DNA of 64,000 bases. It comes from Turneriella sp. (GTDB taxonomy: Bacteria > Spirochaetota > Leptospiria > Turneriellales > Turneriellaceae). Below are positions 25,104 through 32,238 of this stretch, piece after piece. Where the stretch lies: NCBI GenBank assembly GCA_019186965.1, contig JABARV010000021.1, forward strand, positions 1-64,000, written 5' to 3'. Made by a program: the position numbers and the translations under genes. The notes under the pieces were generated by a model. That model had not been told where the DNA came from. It made no database searches and worked only from the letters and a program-made list of their open reading frames with translations. Position 1 is the stretch's first letter. Every line of letters starts with the position of its first letter.

Positions 25104-27734
25104 TTAAAAAAGTTCGCCTTGCTTGTCGTCGAGTGTTTCTGTTGAACGCGCAGGCTTTTTTTCTCCTCGCGCATAGCTATCTTCCGCCAAGAGGAAGTCC
25201 GCCTTTTTTTCGAGGTTCATCAGAATTTCTTGCGCGCGCTTTGTGACGCTTTTTGGCATCCCTGCCATGTCTGCGACATGGATGCCGAATGATTTTTCAG
25301 CGACGCCTTCTACAATTTTACGCATAAAAAAAACTTGCCCTGCTTTTTCGACGACCGAAACGGTGAGGCCTTGAATCCCGCGCTCTTTGGAGATAAGGTG
25401 CGCAAGCTCGGAGTAATGCGTCGCGAAAAGCGTCTTGGGGCGACCGCTGCGCTCTTCGTTCAACTCTTCAATCATCGCCTGCGCGATGGAAATACCGTCG
25501 TACGTCGAAGTACCCCGCCCCACCTCGTCCAAAAGAATGAGCGAGTCGGGAGTTGCGTTACGAAAAATGCGCGCGCACTCGGCCATCTCGACAAAGAATG
25601 TACTTTCCCCGTGCGACAACCGGTCGTGCGCACCGATGCGGGTGAACACACGGTCGACAATGGGTAGTGCCGCCGAAAGCGCGGCGACAAACGCACCCGC
25701 TTGCGCCATAATTTGCATAATGCCAATTTGTCGAATGTACGTACTTTTACCTGCCATGTTGGGGCCGGTGATGATGGCAAGGTGGGGATCATTTTCGCCA
25801 GTGGGATTTTTTTCGTTACTGAGCAAAATATCGTTGGGGATGAACATCTCACTTTTGAAATACGCTTCAATGACAGGATGACGCACCGCTTCGGCGCGTA
25901 ACCGTTTGCCAGCGTGGATGGTGGGGCGTATGTGGCGGTGCGAGACCGCAGTGCGCGCAAACGCCAACAACACGTCGAGCCGCGCCAAGCGTTCTGCCCA
26001 ACACTGCAAAGACGCTGCGCTCTCCAGCACCTGAGTGCGTATATCTTCAAACACACCTTTCTGCAAACGCAACACTTCTTCGGACGCCGACAGGATTTTA
26101 TTTTCTAATTCTTTGAGTTCTTGCGTTGTGTAGCGCTCTCCGTTCGTGAGCGTCTGTCTTCGTTGGTAGCTTTCGGGTGCCTTGGCGACTTGGCCTTTGG
26201 AGATTTCAATAAAATAACCCAATACGTTGTTGTGTTTTACTTTGAGCGTTGTGATTCCATGCTCAGCTTTTTGTTTTTCTTCGTAGGCAGTCAAATGTGC
26301 GACGGCGTTCTCGCTGAGTTCAATCAGTTCATCCAAAAGCGGCATATAACCAATCTTAACAAAACGGCGGCTGTCGAGTAAAGGAGGCAAATTTTCGGTG
26401 AGCAACGCTTCTTCCAGGAGCGCATACACCGCCGTGGGAAAATCATCCAACGAACGCCAACCGCTTTCTAAGAGTGGTTCGAGCCGATTGTCGGCGATAA
26501 ATTTTTGCAACCGCAAAATGACAGCCAATGTATCGCGCACCTGACCCAAGTGGCGCACGGTGGGGTTGTTATTCAAACCGGTGAGCACCCGCTCGATGTC
26601 TGCAGCAACCGCAAGCTCACGCTGGATGATCTCGCGGTACGCACCGTGTTTAGCCAAACTCTCGACGCCATTGTGGCGCTTTAAAATTTCTTCTTTGTCC
26701 GCTGAAGGGCGTGCGAGGTACGACGCCAAAAGCCGCGTACCGGCTGCAGTTTGAAGCGGCGTGAAAATGCCCATGAGGCTGGGCTTTGCTTTACCGTCAG
26801 CGCTTTGCAAAATTTCCAGCGTGCGTAGCGTCGCTTCGTCCAAGACCATAATTTTGTGGCGGTACTCGCGCACGGGAGATGCCCAGTTGAGTTTCAAGAG
26901 CGGCGAAATTTCGCGCAAGTATGCAAGCGTGAGTGTGAGCGCACGCTTCTCGTCGGCGTCGAGCTCCCACACGGCGATGTTGCGACTCTGGAGTGCTTCT
27001 TTCAACACCCGTTCTTGGAACGCCGTATCGTCGATGGGGTAACGACGCACTACTGCAGCATGCAAGGCAGGTTCGTCGGCAGTCAACGCGCTATCTTTAT
27101 CGCTCACGACCCACTCGACAATACGGAACGCGGAGGCGATTTGAGAGAAATCGTTTCGACTGCGCTCAACGATTTCATTCACAGTGGGCGCTGGCGCAGG
27201 ACGCTCAACGATTTCATTTGCCGTTTCGTTGTGGATGCCTCTCCCTGAGCGCAGTCGAAGGGAGAGACGCTCAAACCAAATTTGCCCAGTGGCGACTTCG
27301 ACAATCGCCAGTTGGATGTACTCTTTACCCAGGCTCATGCCGCAGAGCCGCCGCGAATCTTTCGCATCAATGAGGCTCTCTTCAAAAAGCGACCCGGGGG
27401 TGAGGATGCGCGTCACACCACGGCGGACAATACGCCCCTGCGCTTCGGCGGGGTTTTCGAGTTGGTCGCAAATCGCAATCCGCCGCCCCTGTTCTAAAAT
27501 GGGGTGAACATATTGGCTCATCGAGTGGTGCGGCACGCCGCACATCGGTACTTTATCTTGCCGGCGCGTGAGCGCAATGTCGAGCACACGCGACGCATAC
27601 ACCGCATCTTCTAAAAACATTTCATAGAAGTCGCCCATGCGAAAGAAAAGAATGTCGTCGGGATATTGTTTTTTGATTTCAAGATACTGCCGCATCATGG
27701 GAGTATCTAAGTTTTTTTCGGAGGTGTCGCTCAT
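25104..27734 (-). CDS. mutS: DNA mismatch repair ATPase MutS, with an in-frame repeat insertion
   Basis: MutS recognises mismatches and recruits MutL. The 876-aa protein has the mismatch-contacting GDFYEMF near residue 35, Walker A GPNMAGKST at about 657-665, the signature LLDEVGRGTSTYDG near 735 and TLFATHYSEL near 765. At about 162-195 it has an extra stretch rich in the repeat NEIVER, encoded by short direct and inverted repeats. The ATG overlaps the trpF stop (ATGA) and lies in the loop of a perfect inverted repeat that also contains the ribosome site. mutL is not nearby. Confidence 0.96.
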   Translation of the reverse strand: MSDTSEKNLDTPMMRQYLEIKKQYPDDILFFRMGDFYEMFLEDAVYASRVLDIALTRRQDKVPMCGVPHHSMSQYVHPILEQGRRIAICDQLENPAEAQGRIVRRGVTRILTPGSLFEESLIDAKDSRRLCGMSLGKEYIQLAIVEVATGQIWFERLSLRLRSGRGIHNETANEIVERPAPAPTVNEIVERSRNDFSQIASAFRIVEWVVSDKDSALTADEPALHAAVVRRYPIDDTAFQERVLKEALQSRNIAVWELDADEKRALTLTLAYLREISPLLKLNWASPVREYRHKIMVLDEATLRTLEILQSADGKAKPSLMGIFTPLQTAAGTRLLASYLARPSADKEEILKRHNGVESLAKHGAYREIIQRELAVAADIERVLTGLNNNPTVRHLGQVRDTLAVILRLQKFIADNRLEPLLESGWRSLDDFPTAVYALLEEALLTENLPPLLDSRRFVKIGYMPLLDELIELSENAVAHLTAYEEKQKAEHGITTLKVKHNNVLGYFIEISKGQVAKAPESYQRRQTLTNGERYTTQELKELENKILSASEEVLRLQKGVFEDIRTQVLESAASLQCWAERLARLDVLLAFARTAVSHRHIRPTIHAGKRLRAEAVRHPVIEAYFKSEMFIPNDILLSNEKNPTGENDPHLAIITGPNMAGKSTYIRQIGIMQIMAQAGAFVAALSAALPIVDRVFTRIGAHDRLSHGESTFFVEMAECARIFRNATPDSLILLDEVGRGTSTYDGISIAQAMIEELNEERSGRPKTLFATHYSELAHLISKERGIQGLTVSVVEKAGQVFFMRKIVEGVAEKSFGIHVADMAGMPKSVTKRAQEILMNLEKKADFLLAEDSYARGEKKPARSTETLDDKQGELF
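27155..27265. repeat. direct and inverted repeats inserted in mutS
   Basis: CGCTCAACGATTTCATT occurs at 27163-27179 and 27202-27218, offset by 39 nt (13 codons). TTCGACTGCGCTC (27155-27167) recurs inverted as GAGCGCAGTCGAA (27247-27259) inside a hairpin with TCTCCCT/AGGGAGA arms (27240-27265). All pieces keep the mutS frame open. Confidence 0.85.
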
Positions 27735-27751
27735 GCGACACCTCCGAAAAA
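27714..27751 (-). promoter_or_regulatory. perfect 17-bp inverted repeat enclosing the mutS start codon
   Basis: The arms 27714-27730 and 27735-27751 are exact reverse complements, with a 4-nt loop that on the minus strand reads ATGA: the mutS start and trpF stop. The 5' arm in the mRNA holds the ribosome site GGAGGTG. Codons 2-7 of mutS form the other arm. If this folds in the mRNA, mutS translation would depend on ribosomes finishing trpF. Confidence 0.8.
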
Positions 27752-28471
27752 TTTAGAGGGGGAGTTTTCAAAGGGGATAGCTGCGCTACCCCCTTTGGAA
27801 CCCCCGCTCTGTTTTGCAGAGGGCAAGTCGCTGCCGCTCTGCGAAGCTCCGCTTCGTTTTGTAATTTGTATAAATTGCAAGATCTTATCGTGGTTCTTTA
27901 TACCAGGCGACGACTCAACACCGCTGGCGACATCCACGCCGAAGGGATGCGCCACAGAAATTGCCGATGCCACGTTTTCAGGGGTAAGGCCACCTGCGAG
28001 TAAGAATGGACGCTCAATGCCTAAAACGTGTTCGGGGTTAAATGTTTTTCCCGTGCCGCCTGCCGTCTTCGCCGCAGCGTTGTGTGAATCAAATAGCACC
28101 AAAGGAAATTTTTCCCAGCGCTCTAAATCCGCCTTGTCTATTTTTTGCGCAGCCGAAATGGAAGGTATAATCCGTTCGGGGGGCGCAAGACGAAGCAGTG
28201 TGTCGATGTGGGGGTGGTCGGCCATCACTTGCAAGTACGCGCTTTCCTGCGCGAGCGAAGCAAACGTGCGTTGGATATACGTTGCATCGTCGTAGCCAAA
28301 CACCAGAATTTTTTTCTGCGGCACATCGAGTGCAAGAATCGCGCTCGCGGCGTCTATGGGGGCACAGCGTTTACTCGAGGGTGATAGCACAACGCCTAAA
28401 AAATCGGCGCCGCACTTTGCAGCAAAAGCCGCATCTGCCATGCTTGTCAATCCGCATATTTTTACACGCAT
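27731..28471 (-). CDS. trpF: phosphoribosylanthranilate isomerase with a repeat-encoded C-terminal tail
   Basis: TrpF performs the Amadori isomerisation in tryptophan synthesis. The 246-aa protein begins MRVKICGLTSMADA, with the catalytic Cys7 in KICG, and has GVDVASGVESSPGIKNHDKI with the catalytic Asp, the usual end of the enzyme near residue 200. About 45 further residues rich in Ser, Gly and Lys follow, encoded by DNA made of successive hairpins. Other trp genes are not adjacent. It overlaps mutS by 4 nt. Confidence 0.93.
   Translation of the reverse strand: MRVKICGLTSMADAAFAAKCGADFLGVVLSPSSKRCAPIDAASAILALDVPQKKILVFGYDDATYIQRTFASLAQESAYLQVMADHPHIDTLLRLAPPERIIPSISAAQKIDKADLERWEKFPLVLFDSHNAAAKTAGGTGKTFNPEHVLGIERPFLLAGGLTPENVASAISVAHPFGVDVASGVESSPGIKNHDKILQFIQITKRSGASQSGSDLPSAKQSGGSKGGSAAIPFENSPSKFFGGVA
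27770..27856. repeat. chain of small hairpins encoding the TrpF tail
   Basis: Three inverted repeats occur in a row: AAAGGGG…CCCCTTT with TAG/CTA inside (27770-27796), CTCTG/CAGAG (27807-27821) and CGAAGC/GCTTCG (27842-27856). They lie in the region coding for TrpF after its conserved C-terminus, so they look like an invading repeat read in frame. Confidence 0.7.
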
Positions 28472-28556
28472 GCGATACCACCTTTAACGCCAAAAACGCA
28501 GCGTACACTCGAAGAAGAAAAGTTTTTCTTAAATTCAAATAAAAATCATAAAAGTA

Positions 28557-28584
28557 TTGACAGAGTAAAAATGTTGTGTATAAT
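28557..28584 (+). promoter_or_regulatory. consensus sigma-70 promoter of the hicAB module
   Basis: TTGACA (28557-28562) and TATAAT (28579-28584) match both consensus hexamers exactly with a 16-bp spacer. Transcription should start near 28591, which is just before the first codons of the HicA frame, so the transcript has almost no leader. Confidence 0.8.
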
Positions 28585-28595
28585 ACACACGTTTA

Positions 28596-28778
28596 AAGAG
28601 TTCTGAAATTATACGAATACTTAAAGACGATGGCTGGATACTATACAATGTAAGAGGTAGTCACAACCAGTTTAAGCATCCGACGAAGGCAGGTAAAGTT
28701 ACCGTGCCACATCCGAAAAGGGATATACCCATCGGTACTCTTCAAAGCATACTTAAACAAGCAGGTATAAAAAAATGA
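28596..28778 (+). pseudogene. hicA: HicA-family toxin ORF lacking a standard start codon
   Basis: HicA is an mRNA interferase with a double-stranded-RNA-binding-like fold. The frame encodes KSSEIIRILKDDGW…RGSHNQFKHPTKAGKVTVPHPKRDIPIGTL…LKQAGIKK, a complete match to the family including the catalytic His in GSHNQF. Where homologues have ATG the sequence has TTA (28593-28595), and the frame is closed upstream by TAA at 28581-28583 with no ATG, GTG or TTG between. Either the toxin has lost its start, or it starts at a rare codon such as ATT (28608). Its stop overlaps the hicB start. Confidence 0.75.
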
Positions 28779-29179
28779 ATTTTCCAGTTGTTATTCATAA
28801 AGATAAAAATAGTGATTTTGGTGTTACAGTTCCAGATTTACCGGGATGTTTTTCCGCAGGAGAAACTTTTGAAATAGCTTTAGAAAATGTAAAAGAAGCT
28901 ATTCTGTGTCATGTAGAAGGGTTAATTAAAGACAAGGAGATAATCCCTAAGGCTACCCAGATCGAACGACTTAAAGGCAAGAAAGAATACAAAGGTGGGA
29001 TTTGGGCATTAGTTACCGTTGATTTATCTGAGTTGTCAGAACAAGTAAAACGCATCAATGTGACCGTACCCGAAAATATTCTTCGGCAAATTGATTATTA
29101 TGTGAAAAAGCGCGGCGGAACCCGTTCTGGCCTTTTTACTAATGCTGCTCTCGAGTTTATGTCCAACCATCAATCTTGA
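28775..29179 (+). CDS. hicB: HicB-family antitoxin
   Basis: HicB neutralises HicA and represses the operon. The 134-aa protein has the partial RNase H-like HicB domain (FPVVIHKDKNSDFGVTVPDLPGCFSAGETFEIALENVKEAI, residues 3-45) and a C-terminal ribbon-helix-helix DNA-binding part (RINVTVPENILRQIDYYVKKRGGTRSGLFTNAALEFM, 90-130). It is intact and overlaps hicA as ATGA. Its last 10 bases overlap the converging DUF2461 gene. Confidence 0.92.
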   Translation: MNFPVVIHKDKNSDFGVTVPDLPGCFSAGETFEIALENVKEAILCHVEGLIKDKEIIPKATQIERLKGKKEYKGGIWALVTVDLSELSEQVKRINVTVPENILRQIDYYVKKRGGTRSGLFTNAALEFMSNHQS

Positions 29180-29835
29180 GCAGCTTGCCTCAACACGGCA
29201 CTCCACCGTGAAAGCGGCTCTGCGCCCTTTGCTAACGCCGCCAGTAATTTTTTTGAAGTAACAACTTTGTCGTCAAGTTGGGTATAGACAAAATGGTGGC
29301 GCAGTTTCAACAGCTCGCCTTGCGGATGGTCTGCGTCGAAACCACGCGGCACCCGCTTGAGCTTTAAGTCTTCGTCTAACAAAGGAAAATTTTTGCGGAA
29401 AGTTTTGTCGGCGAGCATTTGTACGATGCGGCTTTGGGGGCGTGCAATTTCGGTGCGCAGATTGCGTAGTGTGTTTTTTTCGGGCATGTAAAAGCCGGCG
29501 CCAAAAAGCGATGCACCATGGGGCGCGAAGTGGAAATAGTAACCCGGTTGGGTGTCGCTCAAACGGCCGCCAACTGAAATAAACGCCGCCAAATGTGTTT
29601 TATAGGGGGATTTATCGTGTGCATAGCGTACATCCCTGTAGATACGAAAAATGGCGCTTTTGGGTTCGACGTTTACCACAGACTCGTCAAATTCACTCAG
29701 GACAAAAATCAATCCGCCCACTAAATCGAGAAAATTTTTTTGCGCAATTTCAATCGTCGGTTTATGTTTATGAAACCACTCGCGGTCGTTATTTTTTTTG
29801 AGTTGTGCAAGAGTTTTTAGATCGTTTTCGGTCAC
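29170..29835 (-). CDS. DUF2461 family protein
   Basis: The 221-aa protein matches the DUF2461 (TIGR02453) family: LAQLKKNNDREWFHKHKPTIEIAQKNFLDLV at the start, then IFRIYRDVRYAHDKSPYKTHLAAFIS near residues 63-90 and GYYFHFAPHGASLFGAGFYMP near 100. The function is unknown. It converges on hicB with a 10-nt overlap. Confidence 0.88.
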   Translation of the reverse strand: MTENDLKTLAQLKKNNDREWFHKHKPTIEIAQKNFLDLVGGLIFVLSEFDESVVNVEPKSAIFRIYRDVRYAHDKSPYKTHLAAFISVGGRLSDTQPGYYFHFAPHGASLFGAGFYMPEKNTLRNLRTEIARPQSRIVQMLADKTFRKNFPLLDEDLKLKRVPRGFDADHPQGELLKLRHHFVYTQLDDKVVTSKKLLAALAKGAEPLSRWSAVLRQAAQD

Positions 29836-30162
29836 GCTTTAATAGGGTAACTAATTTTCGCGTGATATTCTACTAAAATTATTTTCTTTTGCGCACAAAT
29901 AAAAATTGTCTGCGCGTTGCATTTTGTGTGAAATAAAAAATGCTCAAACATTTTGAATATCCGCCGACATTACCATTAGGGAGAAAAAGATGTTTTTTTT
30001 TGTAAACAGGGTGGCTAACCAGTCTTTTTAGATTAAAACAAGCGTTATCTTGCGTTATCTTCATGTAACTTGATCTTGCTTAATTTCACTTAAGTAAGGT
30101 AAAATCCGTTGCTAAAGCATAACTCGCCAAGGAAGGCGGGGGTAAGGACAACGGAGGGTTAA
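29836..30162. other. 327-bp leader region of flaB1
   Basis: This gene-free stretch holds the sigma-28-like promoter, a possible 13-codon upstream ORF at 29990-30031 (MFFFVNRVANQSF) preceded by AGGGAG, and a ribosome site GGAGGG before the flagellin ATG. No larger coding frame is convincing. Confidence 0.6.
29944..29970 (+). promoter_or_regulatory. sigma-28 (FliA)-type promoter upstream of flaB1
   Basis: TCAAACAT-N11-GCCGACAT has the exact 8-11-8 spacing of the flagellar sigma-28 consensus TAAAGTTT-N11-GCCGATAA, with four of eight and six of eight bases matching. It lies 192 bp before the flagellin ATG, so the leader is long. A sigma-70-like pair (TTGCTT…TAAAAT, about 30077-30106) is a second option. 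Confidence 0.55.
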
Positions 30163-31008
30163 ATGATTATCAACCACAACCTGAGCGCGATTAATTCACA
30201 TCGTGTGCTCAAATTTCAACACGACGAGCTGTCAAAGAACATGGAAAAGTTGTCGAGCGGCATGCGGATTAACCGCGGCGGCGATGACGCTTCTGGTCTT
30301 GCAGTTTCAGAAAAAATGCGTACGCAGGTAGCGGGCCTTCGTCAGGCTGAGCGCAATACCGAAGATGGGATGAGCCTCATCCAAACAAGCGAAGGCTATT
30401 TGAACGAGCTTTCTGAGCTTTTGCAACGCATCCGCGTATTGGGCGTTCAGTCTTCAAACGGTATTTATACCGCTGAAGATCGCCAAATGATGCAAGTTGA
30501 GGTGTCGCAGCTAATCGACGAAGTCGATCGTATTGCTTCGCAAGCGGAGTTCAACACGATGAAGCTTCTCCAAGGAGATTTTGCGCGTACTTCATCTACC
30601 GCTTCAATGTGGTTCCACATGGGCGCCAACATGCACCAACGCGAGCGTGTGTTTATCGCAACAATGACCGCGACTTCGCTTAATTTACGTACACAGGCGG
30701 GTGGTATCGAGTCGATTTCTACTGCGTCAAAAGCAAACAGTATGATTGGGCTTATGGACAATGCGCTCCAAATGGTAAATCGCCAACGCGCTAACTTGGG
30801 TGCATATTACAACCGTCTCGAGTATGCTGCAAAGGGGCTCATGAACGCATACGAAAATATCCAAGCGTCCGAAAGCCGTATTCGCGATACCGACATGGCA
30901 GAGGAGATGACAAAGTTCACAAAGAACCAAATTCTCACACAAAGCGGTACAGCAATGCTCGCTCAAGCGAACGCAAAACCACAGTCGGTTTTGCAACTAT
31001 TACGTTAA
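30163..31008 (+). CDS. flaB: periplasmic flagellar core flagellin FlaB, first copy
   Basis: FlaB forms the core of the spirochaetal periplasmic flagellum. The 281-aa protein has only the two conserved helical regions of flagellin: N-terminal [16 protein letters not shown]…[23 protein letters not shown]… and C-terminal [39 protein letters not shown]. It lacks the variable surface domains D2/D3, as expected for filaments covered by a sheath. A terminator hairpin follows at 31052. Confidence 0.96.
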   Translation: MIINHNLSAINSHRVLKFQHDELSKNMEKLSSGMRINRGGDDASGLAVSEKMRTQVAGLRQAERNTEDGMSLIQTSEGYLNELSELLQRIRVLGVQSSNGIYTAEDRQMMQVEVSQLIDEVDRIASQAEFNTMKLLQGDFARTSSTASMWFHMGANMHQRERVFIATMTATSLNLRTQAGGIESISTASKANSMIGLMDNALQMVNRQRANLGAYYNRLEYAAKGLMNAYENIQASESRIRDTDMAEEMTKFTKNQILTQSGTAMLAQANAKPQSVLQLLR

Positions 31009-31051
31009 GGTTATGAGCGGCAACGCCGCTTATAGTCTAACTAATTACGAT

Positions 31052-31072
31052 GGGCAGCATAGGCTGCCTTTT
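31052..31072 (+). terminator. terminator after flaB1
   Basis: GGCAGC (31053-31058) and GCTGCC (31063-31068) form a perfect 6-bp stem with an ATAG loop, followed by TTTT. It lies 44 bp after the flaB1 stop. The T-run is short, so readthrough to flaB2 is possible. Confidence 0.65.
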
Positions 31073-31249
31073 CGTGTCTTGAAATTTTATTACTGCTTCT
31101 TCCGCGTCAGGCATCTGACGGATTACCTAAGTTGCATTTAGTGGCTTTGGTAATCCGCGAAGGTGTCTGACTGGGAGAGACTTGTCAAAGGTAGGCAAAA
31201 GAGAAAGGCAAGGATGCCTCTCTTATGTCTCGAGCACAGACACTACATT

Positions 31250-31288
31250 GATGGGTGTATATCGGCAACCGCCGATTAGACATCCATC
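31250..31288 (+). promoter_or_regulatory. 39-nt hairpin in the flaB2 leader
   Basis: An outer 9-bp stem (31250-31258 with 31280-31288, one G-U pair), a small internal loop, and an inner perfect 6-bp stem ATCGGC/GCCGAT around the loop AACC. It ends 12 nt before the ribosome site AAGGAG (31301-31306). There is no T-run, so it is more likely an RNA control or stability element than a terminator. Confidence 0.65.
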
Positions 31289-31311
31289 AAAATAAAGACA
31301 AAGGAGTGTCT

Positions 31312-32160
31312 ATGATCATTCGCAACAACCTTAGCGCCATCAACGCGCACAAGGTTCTCAAGTTTAACGAATGGCAAACAGACAAGGCAATTGGAAGGCT
31401 TGCCTCTGGTGAACGTATCACCACTGCAGCCGACGATGCGTCTGGTCTTGCTGTCTCGGAAAAAATGAGAACACAAGTGCGGGGATTGCGCCAAGCAGAA
31501 AGAAATACCGAAGACGGTATTAGCTTTGTACAAACAGCCGACGGTTATTTAAACCAGCTTGGCGATTTGTTACAACGCATACGCGTCTTAGCCATACAAT
31601 CGGCGAACGGTATTTATACCGCAGAGGACAGGCAGCTGATGCAAGTAGAAATTTCGCAGCTAATCGACGAAGTAGATCGCGTCGCATCGCAGGCGGAGTT
31701 TAACCGTTTCAAAGTTCTGCAAGGAGACTTCGCAAGAACTTCAAAAACAGCTTCCATGTGGTTTCACATGGGAGCAAACATGCACCAGCGCGAACGCGTT
31801 TTTGTCGGCACAATGACCGCAGCAGCTCTTCAATTGAAAGAGAATAATGCGATTCGTTCGTTGTCGACAGTAGCAAAATCAAATAATTTAATTGGTTTTG
31901 TTGATGAAGCGTTGTCAAAACTACTGAAGCAGCGAGCAGATCTGGGTGCCTACTCTAACAGATTAGAAATATCTGCAAAGGGGCTGATGAACGCTTATGA
32001 AAATATACAGGCGTCTGAAAGCCGAATTCGCGATGCAGATATGGCCGAAGAAATGGTACGTTTTACCATCGGCCAAATCTTACAACAGAGTGGTACGGCG
32101 ATGTTAGCCCAGGCGAACCAAAAAGCCGTTTCGGTAATGCGTCTTCTGGGGCGTGAATAG
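31312..32160 (+). CDS. flaB: periplasmic flagellar core flagellin FlaB, second copy
   Basis: The 282-aa flagellin is a close paralogue of the first copy, with the same N- and C-terminal helices ([18 protein letters not shown]…, [39 protein letters not shown]) and the shared centre FARTS[20 protein letters not shown]. The N-terminal part and the segment after residue 185 differ most. The frame extends back to 31255, but AAGGAG and homology place the start at ATG 31312. Several FlaB subunits usually mix in one filament. Confidence 0.96.
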   Translation: MIIRNNLSAINAHKVLKFNEWQTDKAIGRLASGERITTAADDASGLAVSEKMRTQVRGLRQAERNTEDGISFVQTADGYLNQLGDLLQRIRVLAIQSANGIYTAEDRQLMQVEISQLIDEVDRVASQAEFNRFKVLQGDFARTSKTASMWFHMGANMHQRERVFVGTMTAAALQLKENNAIRSLSTVAKSNNLIGFVDEALSKLLKQRADLGAYSNRLEISAKGLMNAYENIQASESRIRDADMAEEMVRFTIGQILQQSGTAMLAQANQKAVSVMRLLGRE

Positions 32161-32166
32161 TTGACG

Positions 32167-32238
32167 AAGCCCGGGAATTACTTGCTTTTGTGGATGCTTA
32201 CGCGACCGCAAAGGCTTTGGTAAGACTCGGGCTTTTTT
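32167..32238 (+). terminator. two-tier stem-loop terminator after flaB2
   Basis: AAGCCCG (32167-32173) pairs with CGGGCTT (32228-32234), followed by a run of T. Between them CTTTTGTGG and CCGCAAAGG can form an inner stem. It also covers the end of the converging sulfatase gene, whose stop lies in the T-run. Confidence 0.65.

Larger units (their letters stand above)
31009..31311. other. 303-bp highly structured spacer between the two flaB genes
   Basis: There is no convincing ORF. In order it holds a GAGCGGC/GCCGCTT hairpin, a terminator, a 66-nt imperfect stem-loop (31106-31171) with a perfect GGATTACC/GGTAATCC core, an AAGAG…CTCTT hairpin (31199-31224), and the flaB2 leader hairpin (31250-31288). 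Confidence 0.75.

Noticed and set aside
31252-31278. GCCGATTA before flaB2 as a sigma-28 -10 box
   Set aside because: The -35 position reads TGGGTGTA, which does not fit, and the motif is fully explained as a hairpin arm.
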